Shown piece after piece: positions 17,898 to 26,988 of a stretch of 57,174 nucleotides of DNA. Positions within the stretch are counted from its first letter, which is position 1. Every line of letters starts with the position of its first letter. The stretch spans positions 1 to 57,174 of the forward strand of contig DCQT01000125.1 of NCBI GenBank assembly GCA_002323535.1, in the 5' to 3' direction. The DNA comes from Bacteriovoracaceae bacterium UBA1511. GTDB lineage: Bacteria; Bdellovibrionota; Bacteriovoracia; Bacteriovoracales; Bacteriovoracaceae. The notes beneath the pieces were generated by a model, which worked only from the letters and a program-made list of their open reading frames with translations, had not been told where the DNA came from and searched no databases. Position numbers and translations under genes: made by a program.

Positions 17898-18601
17898 GTC
17901 GTGTAATTAAAAGCTTTTTCCAAGCGATGAAAATGATCAAAGATGATAAAGTTCTTCTTTTGTTATCTTTAATCCCAATAGTTATTGGTGTGGGTGTTTA
18001 TGTTGCGCTTGGCTCCTGGCTTTACACAAGTTTTATTCCATCAGGTGTAGAGTGGGTTCAAGATAAAGTAAGTCTTGAGTGGCTTGGATCCTTTTTATCT
18101 TGGATTATAAAGGGATTATTTTTTATTTTATTTGGAGGGCTTGCAAATTACACTTTTGTTTTAGCGGTTAGCCTCTTCGCTTCTCCGTTCAATGATATGA
18201 TTGTCGATCGTCTTATAAAAAAACAAAAAGGAGAAGATCCAAGTCTTGAATTAAGTTTTAAAGAAACGATGAAGAGACTTCCCAAAACTCTAGTGAATGA
18301 GTTGAAGAAAATTTCACTGATTGTTGTTTTGAGTATTATTTCTTTGGTGTTATCCTTTATTCCCTTCATGGCGATTGTTAGTTTCATTATTCAAGTAATT
18401 TTACTTTCAGTAACATTTCTTGATTATTACTGGTCGAGAAAAAACCTGAGCGTTGGAGAATGTGTCAGTGACTTTAGAAGTCATTTTCTTTTTAATTTTC
18501 TTAGTGGAGTTATGTTTTTTTGCCTTTTATTGATTCCTGGTGGAGGCGCTTTGTTTTTTCCGGTTTTGCTCATTCAATATGGCTCTTCTACTCAGTCCTG
18601 A
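17894..18601 (+). CDS. EI24/CysZ-like integral membrane protein
   Basis: A 235-residue protein with about five hydrophobic segments (about 20-42, 65-100, 138-160, 160-180 and 200-228). The ANYTFVLAVSLFASPFNDMIVDRL stretch, with its polar residues after a long helix, and the layout match the EI24 domain family, which includes the sulfate-related CysZ. No sulfur genes are nearby, so transport of sulfate is not supported. It overlaps the DUF309 gene by ATGA, and its end overlaps the convergent pilin-like gene by 10 bases, leaving no room for a terminator. Confidence 0.75.
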   Translation: MSRVIKSFFQAMKMIKDDKVLLLLSLIPIVIGVGVYVALGSWLYTSFIPSGVEWVQDKVSLEWLGSFLSWIIKGLFFILFGGLANYTFVLAVSLFASPFNDMIVDRLIKKQKGEDPSLELSFKETMKRLPKTLVNELKKISLIVVLSIISLVLSFIPFMAIVSFIIQVILLSVTFLDYYWSRKNLSVGECVSDFRSHFLFNFLSGVMFFCLLLIPGGGALFFPVLLIQYGSSTQS

Positions 18602-20724
18602 ATCTTGCAGCACAATGCATTCACAGTGATGTTGGCTGAGCCATTGAAAGTAAAGTTAGAGAAAGATAACGGTATTTTCCCATCATTGGGAGCGGCGTTA
18701 TCAAAGTCCTTGTAAGAACATTTCCATGCAGTACAATTATGTGTACCTTGACTATCACCGCATGTTGAACTGCTTGTTACGTAGGTTCCACAGCCTGAGT
18801 CCTTACAAAAATATGCAGACCCTTGTGCCATTTTTTGGTTTCCATATACGGGCCTAGAAGCGGTATTGATATAATCGTCATTGTCTGAATCACAGCCACC
18901 TGAGTTTACTTTATAGCCAGAAGGGCAGATAAGGTATGCATCTTTAGTTAGTTCCCCACAGCTGAGAGCTCCGTTGGCAAGAACGAAGCACGCCTGATAA
19001 ACTTGGGAAGTCTCTCGATACCACTTACAATCATAGGGTGTTCCAGGCAGAGGGGTAATAGGCCCACATTTTACGTCCACATACACAGCACCGGTTTCTT
19101 TAACAACCTCTACAGAGTTAATAGTGTAAGTTGGTGTAACACAACCGTTAGAGTAAGACTTATCTGATGAAGTTACTCTTATTCTGTTTAAAAAGTCCTC
19201 ACGTAAAATATCAATTCCAGTTTGTTCCGCTGCATTTAGTAATTCTTGGAAAAGTTTTTGTCGGTCTTCATCGGTCATTTTTGAGAGCATAAGGCGATTA
19301 ACATAAGTCATTGTAGCGAGGTAGTCTGGTGATCCAGTATCGAACTGTGAATCGTCACCAATTGCTTTTAACTTTGAGTAAAAAGTATGATCGCCATTGT
19401 TATTTGAATAAAAATCAAGTCCATTTTTTGATGAGATTGAATTCTGGTTGATTATTACATTATCGATGTCACCTTCTCCTTCAACCTTAAGGCTTTTTCC
19501 AACACTGAGTGATTCATTAACCTGAGCAGCTTTGTTGACAATTAAATTTCCATTAGCTTGTAGCATTCCCGGTACAGCAGTTAGTGAGTCTATTACTGTC
19601 AGTGTACCATCGATGATTGCCTCACCACTACCACTTAATCCAACCTGTACTCCCTCTGGAAATTGCCCAAAATTCGCAAAAAGATTTCCTTCTGTGGTGA
19701 TGTTTTTACCCACGTAAAGATTTCCAGATGTTCCATTTGCTTGATTGTCACATGCTGTAACAAGGTTTGAGTAACTAAGAGACTCTGCGTCTTTTGTTCC
19801 AATATGAAGGTCTCCGCAAAAACTACCATGTCCAATTGAGGATAGATCTCCTAATGCGCTTATAGCGTAGTTGCCAGGAGGAGGGGTTCCATTGTCAACT
19901 TCGTTATCTTGCACTGGTTTAACATTAATAGATTTACATTCTTGTGTTTCTTCGACGAAGTAGCCGCCAAGGGACTCACAGTTTGCCGCGGAGAAGTCAG
20001 ATATGTCTGAATTACAATTTGTTATTTTCGTTGGGTCATCATTGTTGACATTTTTGACAAGAATATCTTCTTGGTACCAACGGAATATCTGAAAGTTTTT
20101 ATCAGCGTCATTATTAACATTTTGGTTAGGGTCACCAGGACTTTGAGGACCTGGGGGACTGACTGGGTTTTGAGGATCTTCTGGAGGTGAGGCACTAGTG
20201 TAAGTAGAGCCAAAGGCTGCGCCTTCACGAAGGCCTTTGGTAATAAGTTGGTAGCAAATAGTTCCGTATACATCCTTGTCACTTTCAGAAAGTTGTCCAT
20301 TGAAGATAACTCTTGCCTCGCCTAAAGTTACCTTTACTCCGGAGCCAGCACCCCATTCTTTCCCAATAGGAATGGATCGATTACCCATTTTAAAACCATT
20401 TGAAAGTAATGCCCCATTTTTAATGCAGTCAGCGGTAGTCGCATTTTCTTTGAAAGTTGCGGTCGTTGTAATTCCACTTTCATCCAGAGTATCCATGCAT
20501 CCTTCACTGGTCCTCAGCATTGAGCGAACTCTAAATTGAAGATTTTGCATTTCACTTTTGATAGTAATAGTTTTTTGCCCTTTTTGTTGGCTTTCCATAA
20601 GTTTTACTGAAACAAGGGATGCCGCAGCCATTAAGCTGACTACCACCATCAGTTCTAGCATGGATGAGCCCTCTGTCCTTGAGAACTTAGTGAATAGTTT
20701 TTTTGTGTAATTAAATTTTCTCAT
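18592..20724 (-). CDS. Large type IV pilin-like protein with tail-fibre-like and Cys-rich C-terminal regions
   Basis: A 710-residue protein with a prepilin N terminus: basic leader ending in Gly19, then SSMLELMVVVSLMAAASLV with the canonical Glu at +5, so prepilin peptidase should process it. Next come a pilin-like head (about 45-175), a Pro-rich stretch (PPEDPQNPVSPPGPQSP), and a long middle part with repeated short beta-strand phrases (NLYVGKNITTEGNLF, GTLTVIDSL, NGNLIVNKAAQVNESLSVGK). This resembles PilV adhesins and phage tail fibres. The C-terminal 170 residues carry many cysteines (CDSDND, CKDSGCGTY, CTAWKCS, CCKIQD), probably disulfide-bonded. ATG 20724 is used because it gives a normal prepilin leader. 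I infer a surface adhesin, plausibly for prey or substrate attachment. Confidence 0.8.
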   Translation of the reverse strand: MRKFNYTKKLFTKFSRTEGSSMLELMVVVSLMAAASLVSVKLMESQQKGQKTITIKSEMQNLQFRVRSMLRTSEGCMDTLDESGITTTATFKENATTADCIKNGALLSNGFKMGNRSIPIGKEWGAGSGVKVTLGEARVIFNGQLSESDKDVYGTICYQLITKGLREGAAFGSTYTSASPPEDPQNPVSPPGPQSPGDPNQNVNNDADKNFQIFRWYQEDILVKNVNNDDPTKITNCNSDISDFSAANCESLGGYFVEETQECKSINVKPVQDNEVDNGTPPPGNYAISALGDLSSIGHGSFCGDLHIGTKDAESLSYSNLVTACDNQANGTSGNLYVGKNITTEGNLFANFGQFPEGVQVGLSGSGEAIIDGTLTVIDSLTAVPGMLQANGNLIVNKAAQVNESLSVGKSLKVEGEGDIDNVIINQNSISSKNGLDFYSNNNGDHTFYSKLKAIGDDSQFDTGSPDYLATMTYVNRLMLSKMTDEDRQKLFQELLNAAEQTGIDILREDFLNRIRVTSSDKSYSNGCVTPTYTINSVEVVKETGAVYVDVKCGPITPLPGTPYDCKWYRETSQVYQACFVLANGALSCGELTKDAYLICPSGYKVNSGGCDSDNDDYINTASRPVYGNQKMAQGSAYFCKDSGCGTYVTSSSTCGDSQGTHNCTAWKCSYKDFDNAAPNDGKIPLSFSNFTFNGSANITVNALCCKIQD

Positions 20725-20734
20725 ATTTGTATCA

Positions 20735-21334
20735 TCATTTTTGATCAGCACTAATTTCTTTAATAAGCTCTGAAGTATCGATTTTATATGTTTCTCCAAC
20801 GTAATTTATAAATTCTGGGTCTCTTAGTAAGTCTGGATTAGTCTCAACTTTTTTAAGAAGTGTTGGGTCTTTTTCCAAAGCCAATAAAATACTTTTTTGA
20901 GTGACACTTAATTCTTGAGATTTGTCAGAGTTTGTTTCTGCGGATGTTGACTCATTTGATAATTCTATAAGTTTTTCATCGGAGGAATTATCTGAGGGGG
21001 GATTTGAACTATATTCTTTGAAGCGTTCATTCATCATTTTTCTTACTAAATCTGCTTGCCCATTTTCTCTATATCTAAGTATCTCTGCTCTCATGAGTTT
21101 TTTTTGTTCCTCCGAAAGAGAGTTGAATTCATTGATGTCTAATTGTTGAATTTGCAGAGGTTGGTAGGTTGGGGGAGGAATATCTTTTTTTTCCGTATTA
21201 TTGAAATTAGATGTGACGTTAGTTGAATAAGTATTAGTGTTGGAAACTTCCTCATAAACGGGTCTTTCTTGAGAGACTGATCTCGTCGAGTAAATTACCG
21301 CTAAGAATAGTAAAATATAGTTATTCATACCCAT
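20735..21334 (-). CDS. Secreted protein, paralogue of the next gene upstream (YSTNVTSNF family)
   Basis: A 199-residue protein with a signal peptide (hydrophobic NNYILLFLAVIYS, residues 4-16). Residues 36-44 read YSTNVTSNF, identical to a peptide in the product of 21506-22750. The following 75 residues align with that protein as well: a PPTYQ/IPTYK step, then helices with K-x3-R-x-EI and a V-x-x-MM-x-E pattern. The rest is Ser/Asn/Glu-rich and probably disordered. It ends 10 bases before the pilin-like gene, suggesting co-transcription. Either ATG 21334 or ATG 21328 could be the start. Family not recognised. Confidence 0.75.
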   Translation of the reverse strand: MGMNNYILLFLAVIYSTRSVSQERPVYEEVSNTNTYSTNVTSNFNNTEKKDIPPPTYQPLQIQQLDINEFNSLSEEQKKLMRAEILRYRENGQADLVRKMMNERFKEYSSNPPSDNSSDEKLIELSNESTSAETNSDKSQELSVTQKSILLALEKDPTLLKKVETNPDLLRDPEFINYVGETYKIDTSELIKEISADQK

Positions 21335-21505
21335 CTTTTAGATTATATTCTATTAAGTTATAAAATTTTTTAATGTTAAGAATTTGCCTTGTGGAAATAG
21401 GCTAATCTACTAGAAATATAGAGAAAGAACTCTCAAAATGAATATAACTAAAAACAAATTGTTTAATTATATGTGCCAACATTGTCTTTCATAAACAAAA
21501 TAAGT

Positions 21506-22750
21506 TTATTTGAAACCAAAAGCACCTGAAGATGATGAGGGAGCGCGGAGTTGATTTTGAAGCTGTTGCTGAACTCCGCTGTTAAGTCTGGGGGTTACCG
21601 TTTGTATCCCTCCGGTTGATAGACCACCTGAACTTATGTGAGGCTGGTAAAATGGGGTTGGGTTGTAGTTTCTGATAGTGTCTGATTCATGTGGATGATT
21701 CACTCCACCATATTTAGTTGGATTACTGTAGTTAAATTCAACCTCAGAGTAATCCTTTCCTCTTCCAAAACTAATTGTGTTTGACCCGCCAGATGATGAG
21801 GGAGCTTTAATCCCCGGTTCTCTCGGAACCTTGCTTAGACCCTCTTGAATTAGTCTTTGTCTTTCTTGCTCTCTTCGCATTAAGTCTTTCAAAGCCTCTG
21901 AATTTGGCAAGAGAATATTTCTGTTTGTGTTATCGCCCAAGCCTCCAAAATTATTTTCTCTTCCGTTTATTAAGCCTGGGGGGATCCTTCCAAAATCCAG
22001 TTGTGGTAGCTCAATTGATCGGGATTTGCCATCAGATTCTCTATCTGGATTTTGCGCCTTTTTAAAATTGTTGTACGCTTCAGACATCAAATCTTTAACA
22101 TGCTTTGATCCATGTTCTTTGAAAAGATTTTTAATTTCACGTATTTGATTTTTTTGAATTTCAAATGTTTCAAGCTCAGAACTAGCAAAGTCAATCTTTT
22201 CGTGAATAATTTCTTTGTATGTAGGAATTTCAGGTTTGGTTTTTTCTTCTTTTGCAAAATTACTAGTTACGTTCGTAGAATAATCTCTTGAGCGCTCAGG
22301 AGCTTTTTCTTCTTGTTGAGCCTGAGAATTACTTTCATTGGCGAGTCGCTCGGCTTCTGCTTGCCTTATTTTTGCTTCCTCTTCCGCAGCAATTTTTTCT
22401 TTTATTAATCTTTCTTCCTCTGCCTGTCTTCTTTCTTCATCAGCTTGTTTTTTCTTTGCAGCCTCTAAAGCGGCGAGTTTTAGTCGTCTTAATCTCTCTG
22501 CATCAGCTTTTTCTTTAGCCTCCTTTTCTGCCTGTGCCCGTCTCGCAGCCTCTGCCATACGTCTTTTGGTTTCGTTACTCACTGTGGGGACTGAAAGAGG
22601 TGTGACCTTGGAAGGGGATGACTTTATAAGATTGTTTTTGAAATTGCGTTGGAGCTTCATGCTTAAAGCAGTATTTGGATATGTGATGAAACACATTGCA
22701 AGAGCTGCGATACACAAACTGTAATAGTTTATTGAATGAGAGTTTTTCAG
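21506..22750 (-). CDS. Secreted coiled-coil protein, YSTNVTSNF family, probable CTG start
   Basis: About 414 residues: a signal peptide (hydrophobic SLCIAALAMCFITYPNTALS), then a long Glu/Lys/Arg/Ala-rich coiled coil (roughly 60-145), the peptide YSTNVTSNF (22256-22282), a helical domain shared with the downstream paralogue, and a Gly/Ser/Asn/Pro-rich tail ending SSSSGAFGFK. The only good ribosome-binding site, AAGGAG at 22757-22762, sits six bases from CTG 22750; starting there adds KNSHS before the hydrophobic core and gives a normal signal peptide. The first conventional in-frame start is TTG 22717, which lacks a site. Function unknown; the TolA-like coiled coil suggests a periplasm-spanning or surface role. 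Confidence 0.72.
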   Translation of the reverse strand: MKNSHSINYYSLCIAALAMCFITYPNTALSMKLQRNFKNNLIKSSPSKVTPLSVPTVSNETKRRMAEAARRAQAEKEAKEKADAERLRRLKLAALEAAKKKQADEERRQAEEERLIKEKIAAEEEAKIRQAEAERLANESNSQAQQEEKAPERSRDYSTNVTSNFAKEEKTKPEIPTYKEIIHEKIDFASSELETFEIQKNQIREIKNLFKEHGSKHVKDLMSEAYNNFKKAQNPDRESDGKSRSIELPQLDFGRIPPGLINGRENNFGGLGDNTNRNILLPNSEALKDLMRREQERQRLIQEGLSKVPREPGIKAPSSSGGSNTISFGRGKDYSEVEFNYSNPTKYGGVNHPHESDTIRNYNPTPFYQPHISSGGLSTGGIQTVTPRLNSGVQQQLQNQLRAPSSSSGAFGFK

Positions 22751-22756
22751 TAGTCA

Positions 22757-22762
22757 CTCCTT
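22757..22762 (-). promoter_or_regulatory. Shine-Dalgarno site that supports a CTG start
   Basis: AAGGAG on the minus strand, six bases before CTG 22750. No ATG, GTG or TTG in the gene's frame lies at usable distance: a GTG at 22757 overlaps the site itself and opens a 60-codon frame in another phase. This makes CTG the best start for the coiled-coil protein gene. Confidence 0.55.
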
Positions 22763-22985
22763 AATTTTATGTTCACCGTGGTAAGCCACGTTTACAAATG
22801 AACACGCTTTTTGGATACGCTTCAACCCATAATATTAGTGCTTTTAGATAAGCACCATTGTGCGAAACCAATCAACCTTTAGATTCACCGCGAGAAGCCA
22901 ATGTAAATTAGTATTATTCCTCAACTGGAGGTCTTTTTAAGGTCTCAATTAATTGTGAAAATAGAACATTCTAACTAGGTTATTT
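22763..22985 (-). promoter_or_regulatory. Leader region with repeats and hairpins
   Basis: The gap between valS and the coiled-coil gene holds two minus-strand copies of a 16-base element, GGCTTCTCGCGGTGAA (within 22882-22900) and GGCTTACCACGGTGAA (within 22772-22788), matching at 13 of 16 positions. It also holds a hairpin CGTGG-loop-CCACG (22777-22790) overlapping the second copy, and a hairpin GTGCTT/AAGCAC (22838-22855). The second hairpin-repeat ends about 10 bases before the ribosome-binding site. It may be a structured leader or a pair of protein-binding sites. No match to a known riboswitch class was recognised. Confidence 0.4.
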
Positions 22986-25631
22986 TCACTTGAAATTGAC
23001 TAAATTTTCTCTAATTGCCTCAGCTTTTTGGCACTCATTTTCGAAGTCAACTTTTACTTGCTCAACAACTTCTGGCTTTGCATTAGAAATAAATTTTGGA
23101 TTACTAAGTTTTTTCTCAAGTTTTTGAAGCTCTTTTTCAGATTTAGCTAGGTCTTTTTCAAGTCTTTTAACTTGCTCTTCAAGATCTATAACACCTTCAA
23201 GAGGTATGAATACTTCGTGATCAACGGAGGCTTTCATGATTGATTTCGATGGACGATTCTCATCAGAGGAAAATGTTTTTACAGTTTTCACTTTTGCCAA
23301 ATCATATAATGAGCTCGAGTGACTAGCGAAATAAATTAAAAGACTCTCGTCAGATCCAAAAAGAGAAATGTTGATTTCTTCTTTTGGGGGAAGATTTACA
23401 CTTGACCTAAGATTTCTAATATTTGTGACAAGCTCAATAAAGCGATCCATTAACTTTTGATCGGTTGTGAAGTTAAGCTCTTCCTGTGCTTGTGGAAAAC
23501 TTGAAGATATAAGAAGTGTCTCATCATTAGTTTTTAAATGTGACCAAATTTCTTCGCTAACGAATGGAGCAAATGGGTGAAGAAGTTTAACTAGTTCTCT
23601 AAAAGTATATTTTAAAACAGAAGCTCTTTGCGTATTTTGTTCCGCTATTTTTCCCTTGGATACCTCAATAAACCAACTACAAAATTTATCATAAACAAAA
23701 CTAGTAATTGCTTGGCACGAGTCATCGAAACGATATTCACTCATTGAGTAATTAACTTTTTCAATTGTTTCGTTAAGTGTGGAGAGGATCCATTTCTCGT
23801 GGTGATCAAGTTCACCAAGCGAAGGGAGTTCATTTTCTGCGAAAGAAAGGCTAGGCGCTATAAATCTAAAGGCGTTCCAAATTTTATTAATAAAATTTCT
23901 ATTTACTTCAATCGTCGCCGGATCAAGGTTTAAGTCTCTGTTGTGGCCTGAGCCTGCCGCCAAAGTATACCTCAGCGCATCCGCCCCAAACTTTTTAGTT
24001 ACCTCAAGTGGGTCGATTCCATTTCCAAGAGACTTACTCATTTTTCGCCCAAGCTTATCTCTGACAATTGCGTGAATATAAACATCATCAAAAGGTTTTT
24101 TTCCTGTGAGTTTTAAAGAAAACATCATCATTCGGGCAACCCAAAAGAAAATAATGTCGTGCCCGGTGACAAGACAGCTTCCAGGGAAGAAGTCCTCAAA
24201 CCCTTTTTGTTTCATCTTTTCTTCGTTTGGCCATCCAAGTGTTGTCATAGGCCAAAGACCAGAACTAAACCAAGTATCTAGCACGTCAGGGTCTTGATAA
24301 ATATTTTTCGAACCACAGCTTGGGCACTCCGTTGGTGTACCTGAGTCGGCCCATTGATGATTACAGTCTTTACAATAAAATACAGGAATTTGATGTCCCC
24401 ACCAAAGCTGACGTGACACACACCAATTTCTTGGATTTCGAAGCCACGCAAAGTAGGTGTTCTCCCATTGCTTTGGCCAAAACTTTGTTTTTTCAGTTTC
24501 AACAGCTTTTACTGCTGTAGACGCCATTTCTTCAATGTTTAAAAACCATTGCTTTGAAACCATTGGTTCAACAACTGCTTTTGATCTATCCCCATGGCCA
24601 ACTTGATGAACGTGCTTTTTCATATCAACAAGAACGCCGTCTTTTTTTAATTTTTCAATGAAGCTAGGGCGTGCTTTTTTACAACTTTGTCCTTCCCACT
24701 CAAGTCCAAAAGAATTTAGAGTTCCGTCTTTATTTAAAATATTAATGATTTCGAGGTTGTGTCTTTTTCCGATCTCAAAATCATTAAAGTCATGTCCTGG
24801 TGTTACTTTTAAACACCCTGTCCCAAGCTCCATATCAACATACTCATCGGCAACGATTGGAACTTCTCTGTTACATATGGGAACAATGGCTTTTTTTCCA
24901 ATGAGGTGCTTAAACCTCTCGTCCTCTGGGTGAACACAAACAGCAGTGTCACCAAGAAGAGTTTCTGGTCTAGTTGTTGCGACTTCTAGTACTTCATCAC
25001 TTCCAACAACTTTGTAGTGAAGATGATAAAATGCGCCTTCTACTTCTTTAAATTCGACCTCGGCGTCACTTATGGCAGATTGAAGCACTGGGTCCCAGTT
25101 CACGATATAGTCAGATTGGTAAATTAGCCCTTCGTTATAAAGATCAACAAAAACTTTTCTTACGGCATCATTGCTGTCTGGGTCCATAGTGAAGATTGAA
25201 TAATCCCAATCCGGACTAGCACCAATAGCTCTTTGTTGATTTAAAATCACTCCGCCGTATTTTTCTTTCCAATCCCAAGTTTTTTCTAGAAATTTTTCGC
25301 GTCCAAGTTCGCGACGACTTGTGCCTTCAGATTCAAGCATTTTTTCAACAACTGCCTGAGTTGCAATCCCTGCGTGGTCCATTCCTGGAAGATAGAGTGT
25401 TTTGTGTCCAAGCATTCTTTTCCATCGAATAAGCGCATCTTGGGTCGTCACGTCTAGCGCATGGCCCATATGTAATTGCCCTGTCACGTTTGGTGGAGGC
25501 ATGATGATACAGTACCCATCTTTTTTTGCTTTGGGGTTTGGTTTGAAATGTCCACCTTTTTCCCAGGTTTCATACCATTTTGCCTCGACGTTTTCAGGAG
25601 AGTATGTTTTTTCAATTTCTAAGTTGCTCAT
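22986..25631 (-). CDS. valS: Valyl-tRNA synthetase
   Basis: Charges tRNA-Val. The 881-residue class I enzyme has the HIGH-type motif HMGH at 54-57 (GQLHMGHALD), the KMSKS loop near residue 528 (LGRKMSKSLGNGIDP), the editing domain with ATTRPETLLGDTAVCVHPED, a zinc-ribbon-like insert CKDC...CPSC, an anticodon-binding helical domain and a C-terminal coiled coil (from about 810). Length is full. It starts 8 bases after hisS, so both synthetases are the tail of one minus-strand operon. Confidence 0.98.
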   Translation of the reverse strand: MSNLEIEKTYSPENVEAKWYETWEKGGHFKPNPKAKKDGYCIIMPPPNVTGQLHMGHALDVTTQDALIRWKRMLGHKTLYLPGMDHAGIATQAVVEKMLESEGTSRRELGREKFLEKTWDWKEKYGGVILNQQRAIGASPDWDYSIFTMDPDSNDAVRKVFVDLYNEGLIYQSDYIVNWDPVLQSAISDAEVEFKEVEGAFYHLHYKVVGSDEVLEVATTRPETLLGDTAVCVHPEDERFKHLIGKKAIVPICNREVPIVADEYVDMELGTGCLKVTPGHDFNDFEIGKRHNLEIINILNKDGTLNSFGLEWEGQSCKKARPSFIEKLKKDGVLVDMKKHVHQVGHGDRSKAVVEPMVSKQWFLNIEEMASTAVKAVETEKTKFWPKQWENTYFAWLRNPRNWCVSRQLWWGHQIPVFYCKDCNHQWADSGTPTECPSCGSKNIYQDPDVLDTWFSSGLWPMTTLGWPNEEKMKQKGFEDFFPGSCLVTGHDIIFFWVARMMMFSLKLTGKKPFDDVYIHAIVRDKLGRKMSKSLGNGIDPLEVTKKFGADALRYTLAAGSGHNRDLNLDPATIEVNRNFINKIWNAFRFIAPSLSFAENELPSLGELDHHEKWILSTLNETIEKVNYSMSEYRFDDSCQAITSFVYDKFCSWFIEVSKGKIAEQNTQRASVLKYTFRELVKLLHPFAPFVSEEIWSHLKTNDETLLISSSFPQAQEELNFTTDQKLMDRFIELVTNIRNLRSSVNLPPKEEINISLFGSDESLLIYFASHSSSLYDLAKVKTVKTFSSDENRPSKSIMKASVDHEVFIPLEGVIDLEEQVKRLEKDLAKSEKELQKLEKKLSNPKFISNAKPEVVEQVKVDFENECQKAEAIRENLVNFK

Positions 25632-25639
25632 GAGTAAAC

Positions 25640-26941
25640 CTATTTATTTAATTCAGTGATAATTTCTTTGATATTACTAAGTTCAAAAATATTTTGATCA
25701 TTAGTATTTAGATTTTTTATCTTAACTTTATTTGTTTCTTTTTGGATGATCCCTAAAAAACGACTTCCACTTTTTGAGGCTTGCTGAAGAAGTTTTTTAA
25801 ATTTTAATTTACTTGGTGAATTAATCACCGAAATATCTCTACTTCTAATCGCATTCGCTAGATTTAAAACTTCTAGTTCGCATGATTCGTCTTCTGTACC
25901 AAGAAATAAAACATTATTACCGTGAGAAAAATCTGGAAGAAGGCCGTGACTTTCTAGAAAGTCTTTTAGGGTTACATCACCAAGGCCAAACCCAACTCCT
26001 GGAAGTTGCTCCTCATTAAAAATTTTCATTAAGCCTGCATAGGCACCACCACCGCACAGTGCTCGGCGATTATCTGGGTGCTTATCAAAAACTTCAAAGA
26101 CAAGGCCTGTGTAATAATCAAGTCCACGAACAATCGTTGGGTCGAAAACTAAATACTTACTTAATCCAGCCGCGTCGCCAGCGGAAAGAAATCCGCTAAG
26201 GTCCCAGTTTTCTTTTGGAAATGAAATTTTTTCTGAAAAAGTTTTAAACTCTTCGATCGATTTAAGAGTCAAGTACTCGTTAAAAAGCTCAGAGTTTTTT
26301 AACTCTAGGTTAAATGCGGCCAATTGCTCATCAAACTTTTCTTTAGGTAGCTTTTTAGCTCGATCAATTAATTTATACAGATCATAAGATTTAGATTCAT
26401 CCAGTCCTAATGTTTTACTGAAAAAGAAATCGATGAATTGTCTGTTGTTAAAAAGAATTTCAAAATGACTCGCGTTTGCTCCAAATGAATTGAATAGGTG
26501 AGTGATCACTTGAAGAATTTCAATTTCGTTATAAATACTCTCAGGCCCAAAAAGATCGACATTAAATTGCCAGTGCTCTCTAAGTCTTCCTCTTTGAGGG
26601 CGTTCATATCTCATCAGGTTTGGAATTGAGTACCACCTAATCGGTTTTGGAGCTTCTCTATGAACTTGAGCGACCATTCTTGCTACTGTCGGAGTCATTT
26701 CAGGTCTGATGGCGACTTCGCGCTCCCCACGATCAGTGAAACTGTAAATTTGGTCATTGATTAATTCTTGGCCGGATTTTGCGCGATACAAGTCAACTTC
26801 TTCTAACATTGGGCCATCGTATGGTTCAAACCCAAAAGCATGAGCAGCTTTTTTCATTTGATCGAACATAAAATCCTGAGCTCTTTTTAGCTCAGGAAAA
26901 AGGTCGCGGCAGCCTTTGTATGGTTTTTTTGAAATACTCAT
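25640..26941 (-). CDS. hisS: Histidyl-tRNA synthetase
   Basis: Charges tRNA-His. The 433-residue class II enzyme opens YKGCRDLFPE, has the motif 2 region ending GRLREHWQFNVDLFGPES, and the histidine-specific GLDYYTGLVFEVFD and CGGGAYAGL segments, then an anticodon-binding domain. I take ATG 26941, preceded by GAGG at proper spacing and giving MSISKK; a longer frame to 26992 would overlap the upstream gene and adds an unconserved stretch. Lies between three exported unknowns and valS. Confidence 0.97.
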   Translation of the reverse strand: MSISKKPYKGCRDLFPELKRAQDFMFDQMKKAAHAFGFEPYDGPMLEEVDLYRAKSGQELINDQIYSFTDRGEREVAIRPEMTPTVARMVAQVHREAPKPIRWYSIPNLMRYERPQRGRLREHWQFNVDLFGPESIYNEIEILQVITHLFNSFGANASHFEILFNNRQFIDFFFSKTLGLDESKSYDLYKLIDRAKKLPKEKFDEQLAAFNLELKNSELFNEYLTLKSIEEFKTFSEKISFPKENWDLSGFLSAGDAAGLSKYLVFDPTIVRGLDYYTGLVFEVFDKHPDNRRALCGGGAYAGLMKIFNEEQLPGVGFGLGDVTLKDFLESHGLLPDFSHGNNVLFLGTEDESCELEVLNLANAIRSRDISVINSPSKLKFKKLLQQASKSGSRFLGIIQKETNKVKIKNLNTNDQNIFELSNIKEIITELNK

Positions 26942-26988
26942 TTTTTTCCTCAAATTTATGTGTTTGTTAGCATAAAAGACACAATGCT

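Noticed and set aside
17894..18601. CysZ sulfate transporter
   Set aside because: Only the general EI24 membrane fold is seen and no sulfur-assimilation gene is nearby.
22338..22724. A 128-codon plus-strand frame rich in Ala, Ser and Phe
   Set aside because: It is the antisense of the Glu/Lys/Ala-rich coiled coil on the other strand; composition and lack of a ribosome site mark it as a shadow.
22763..22985. c-di-GMP (GEMM) riboswitch in the leader of the secreted paralogues
   Set aside because: The GEMM core segments and the receptor for its tetraloop are not recognisable; only generic hairpins and repeats are seen.
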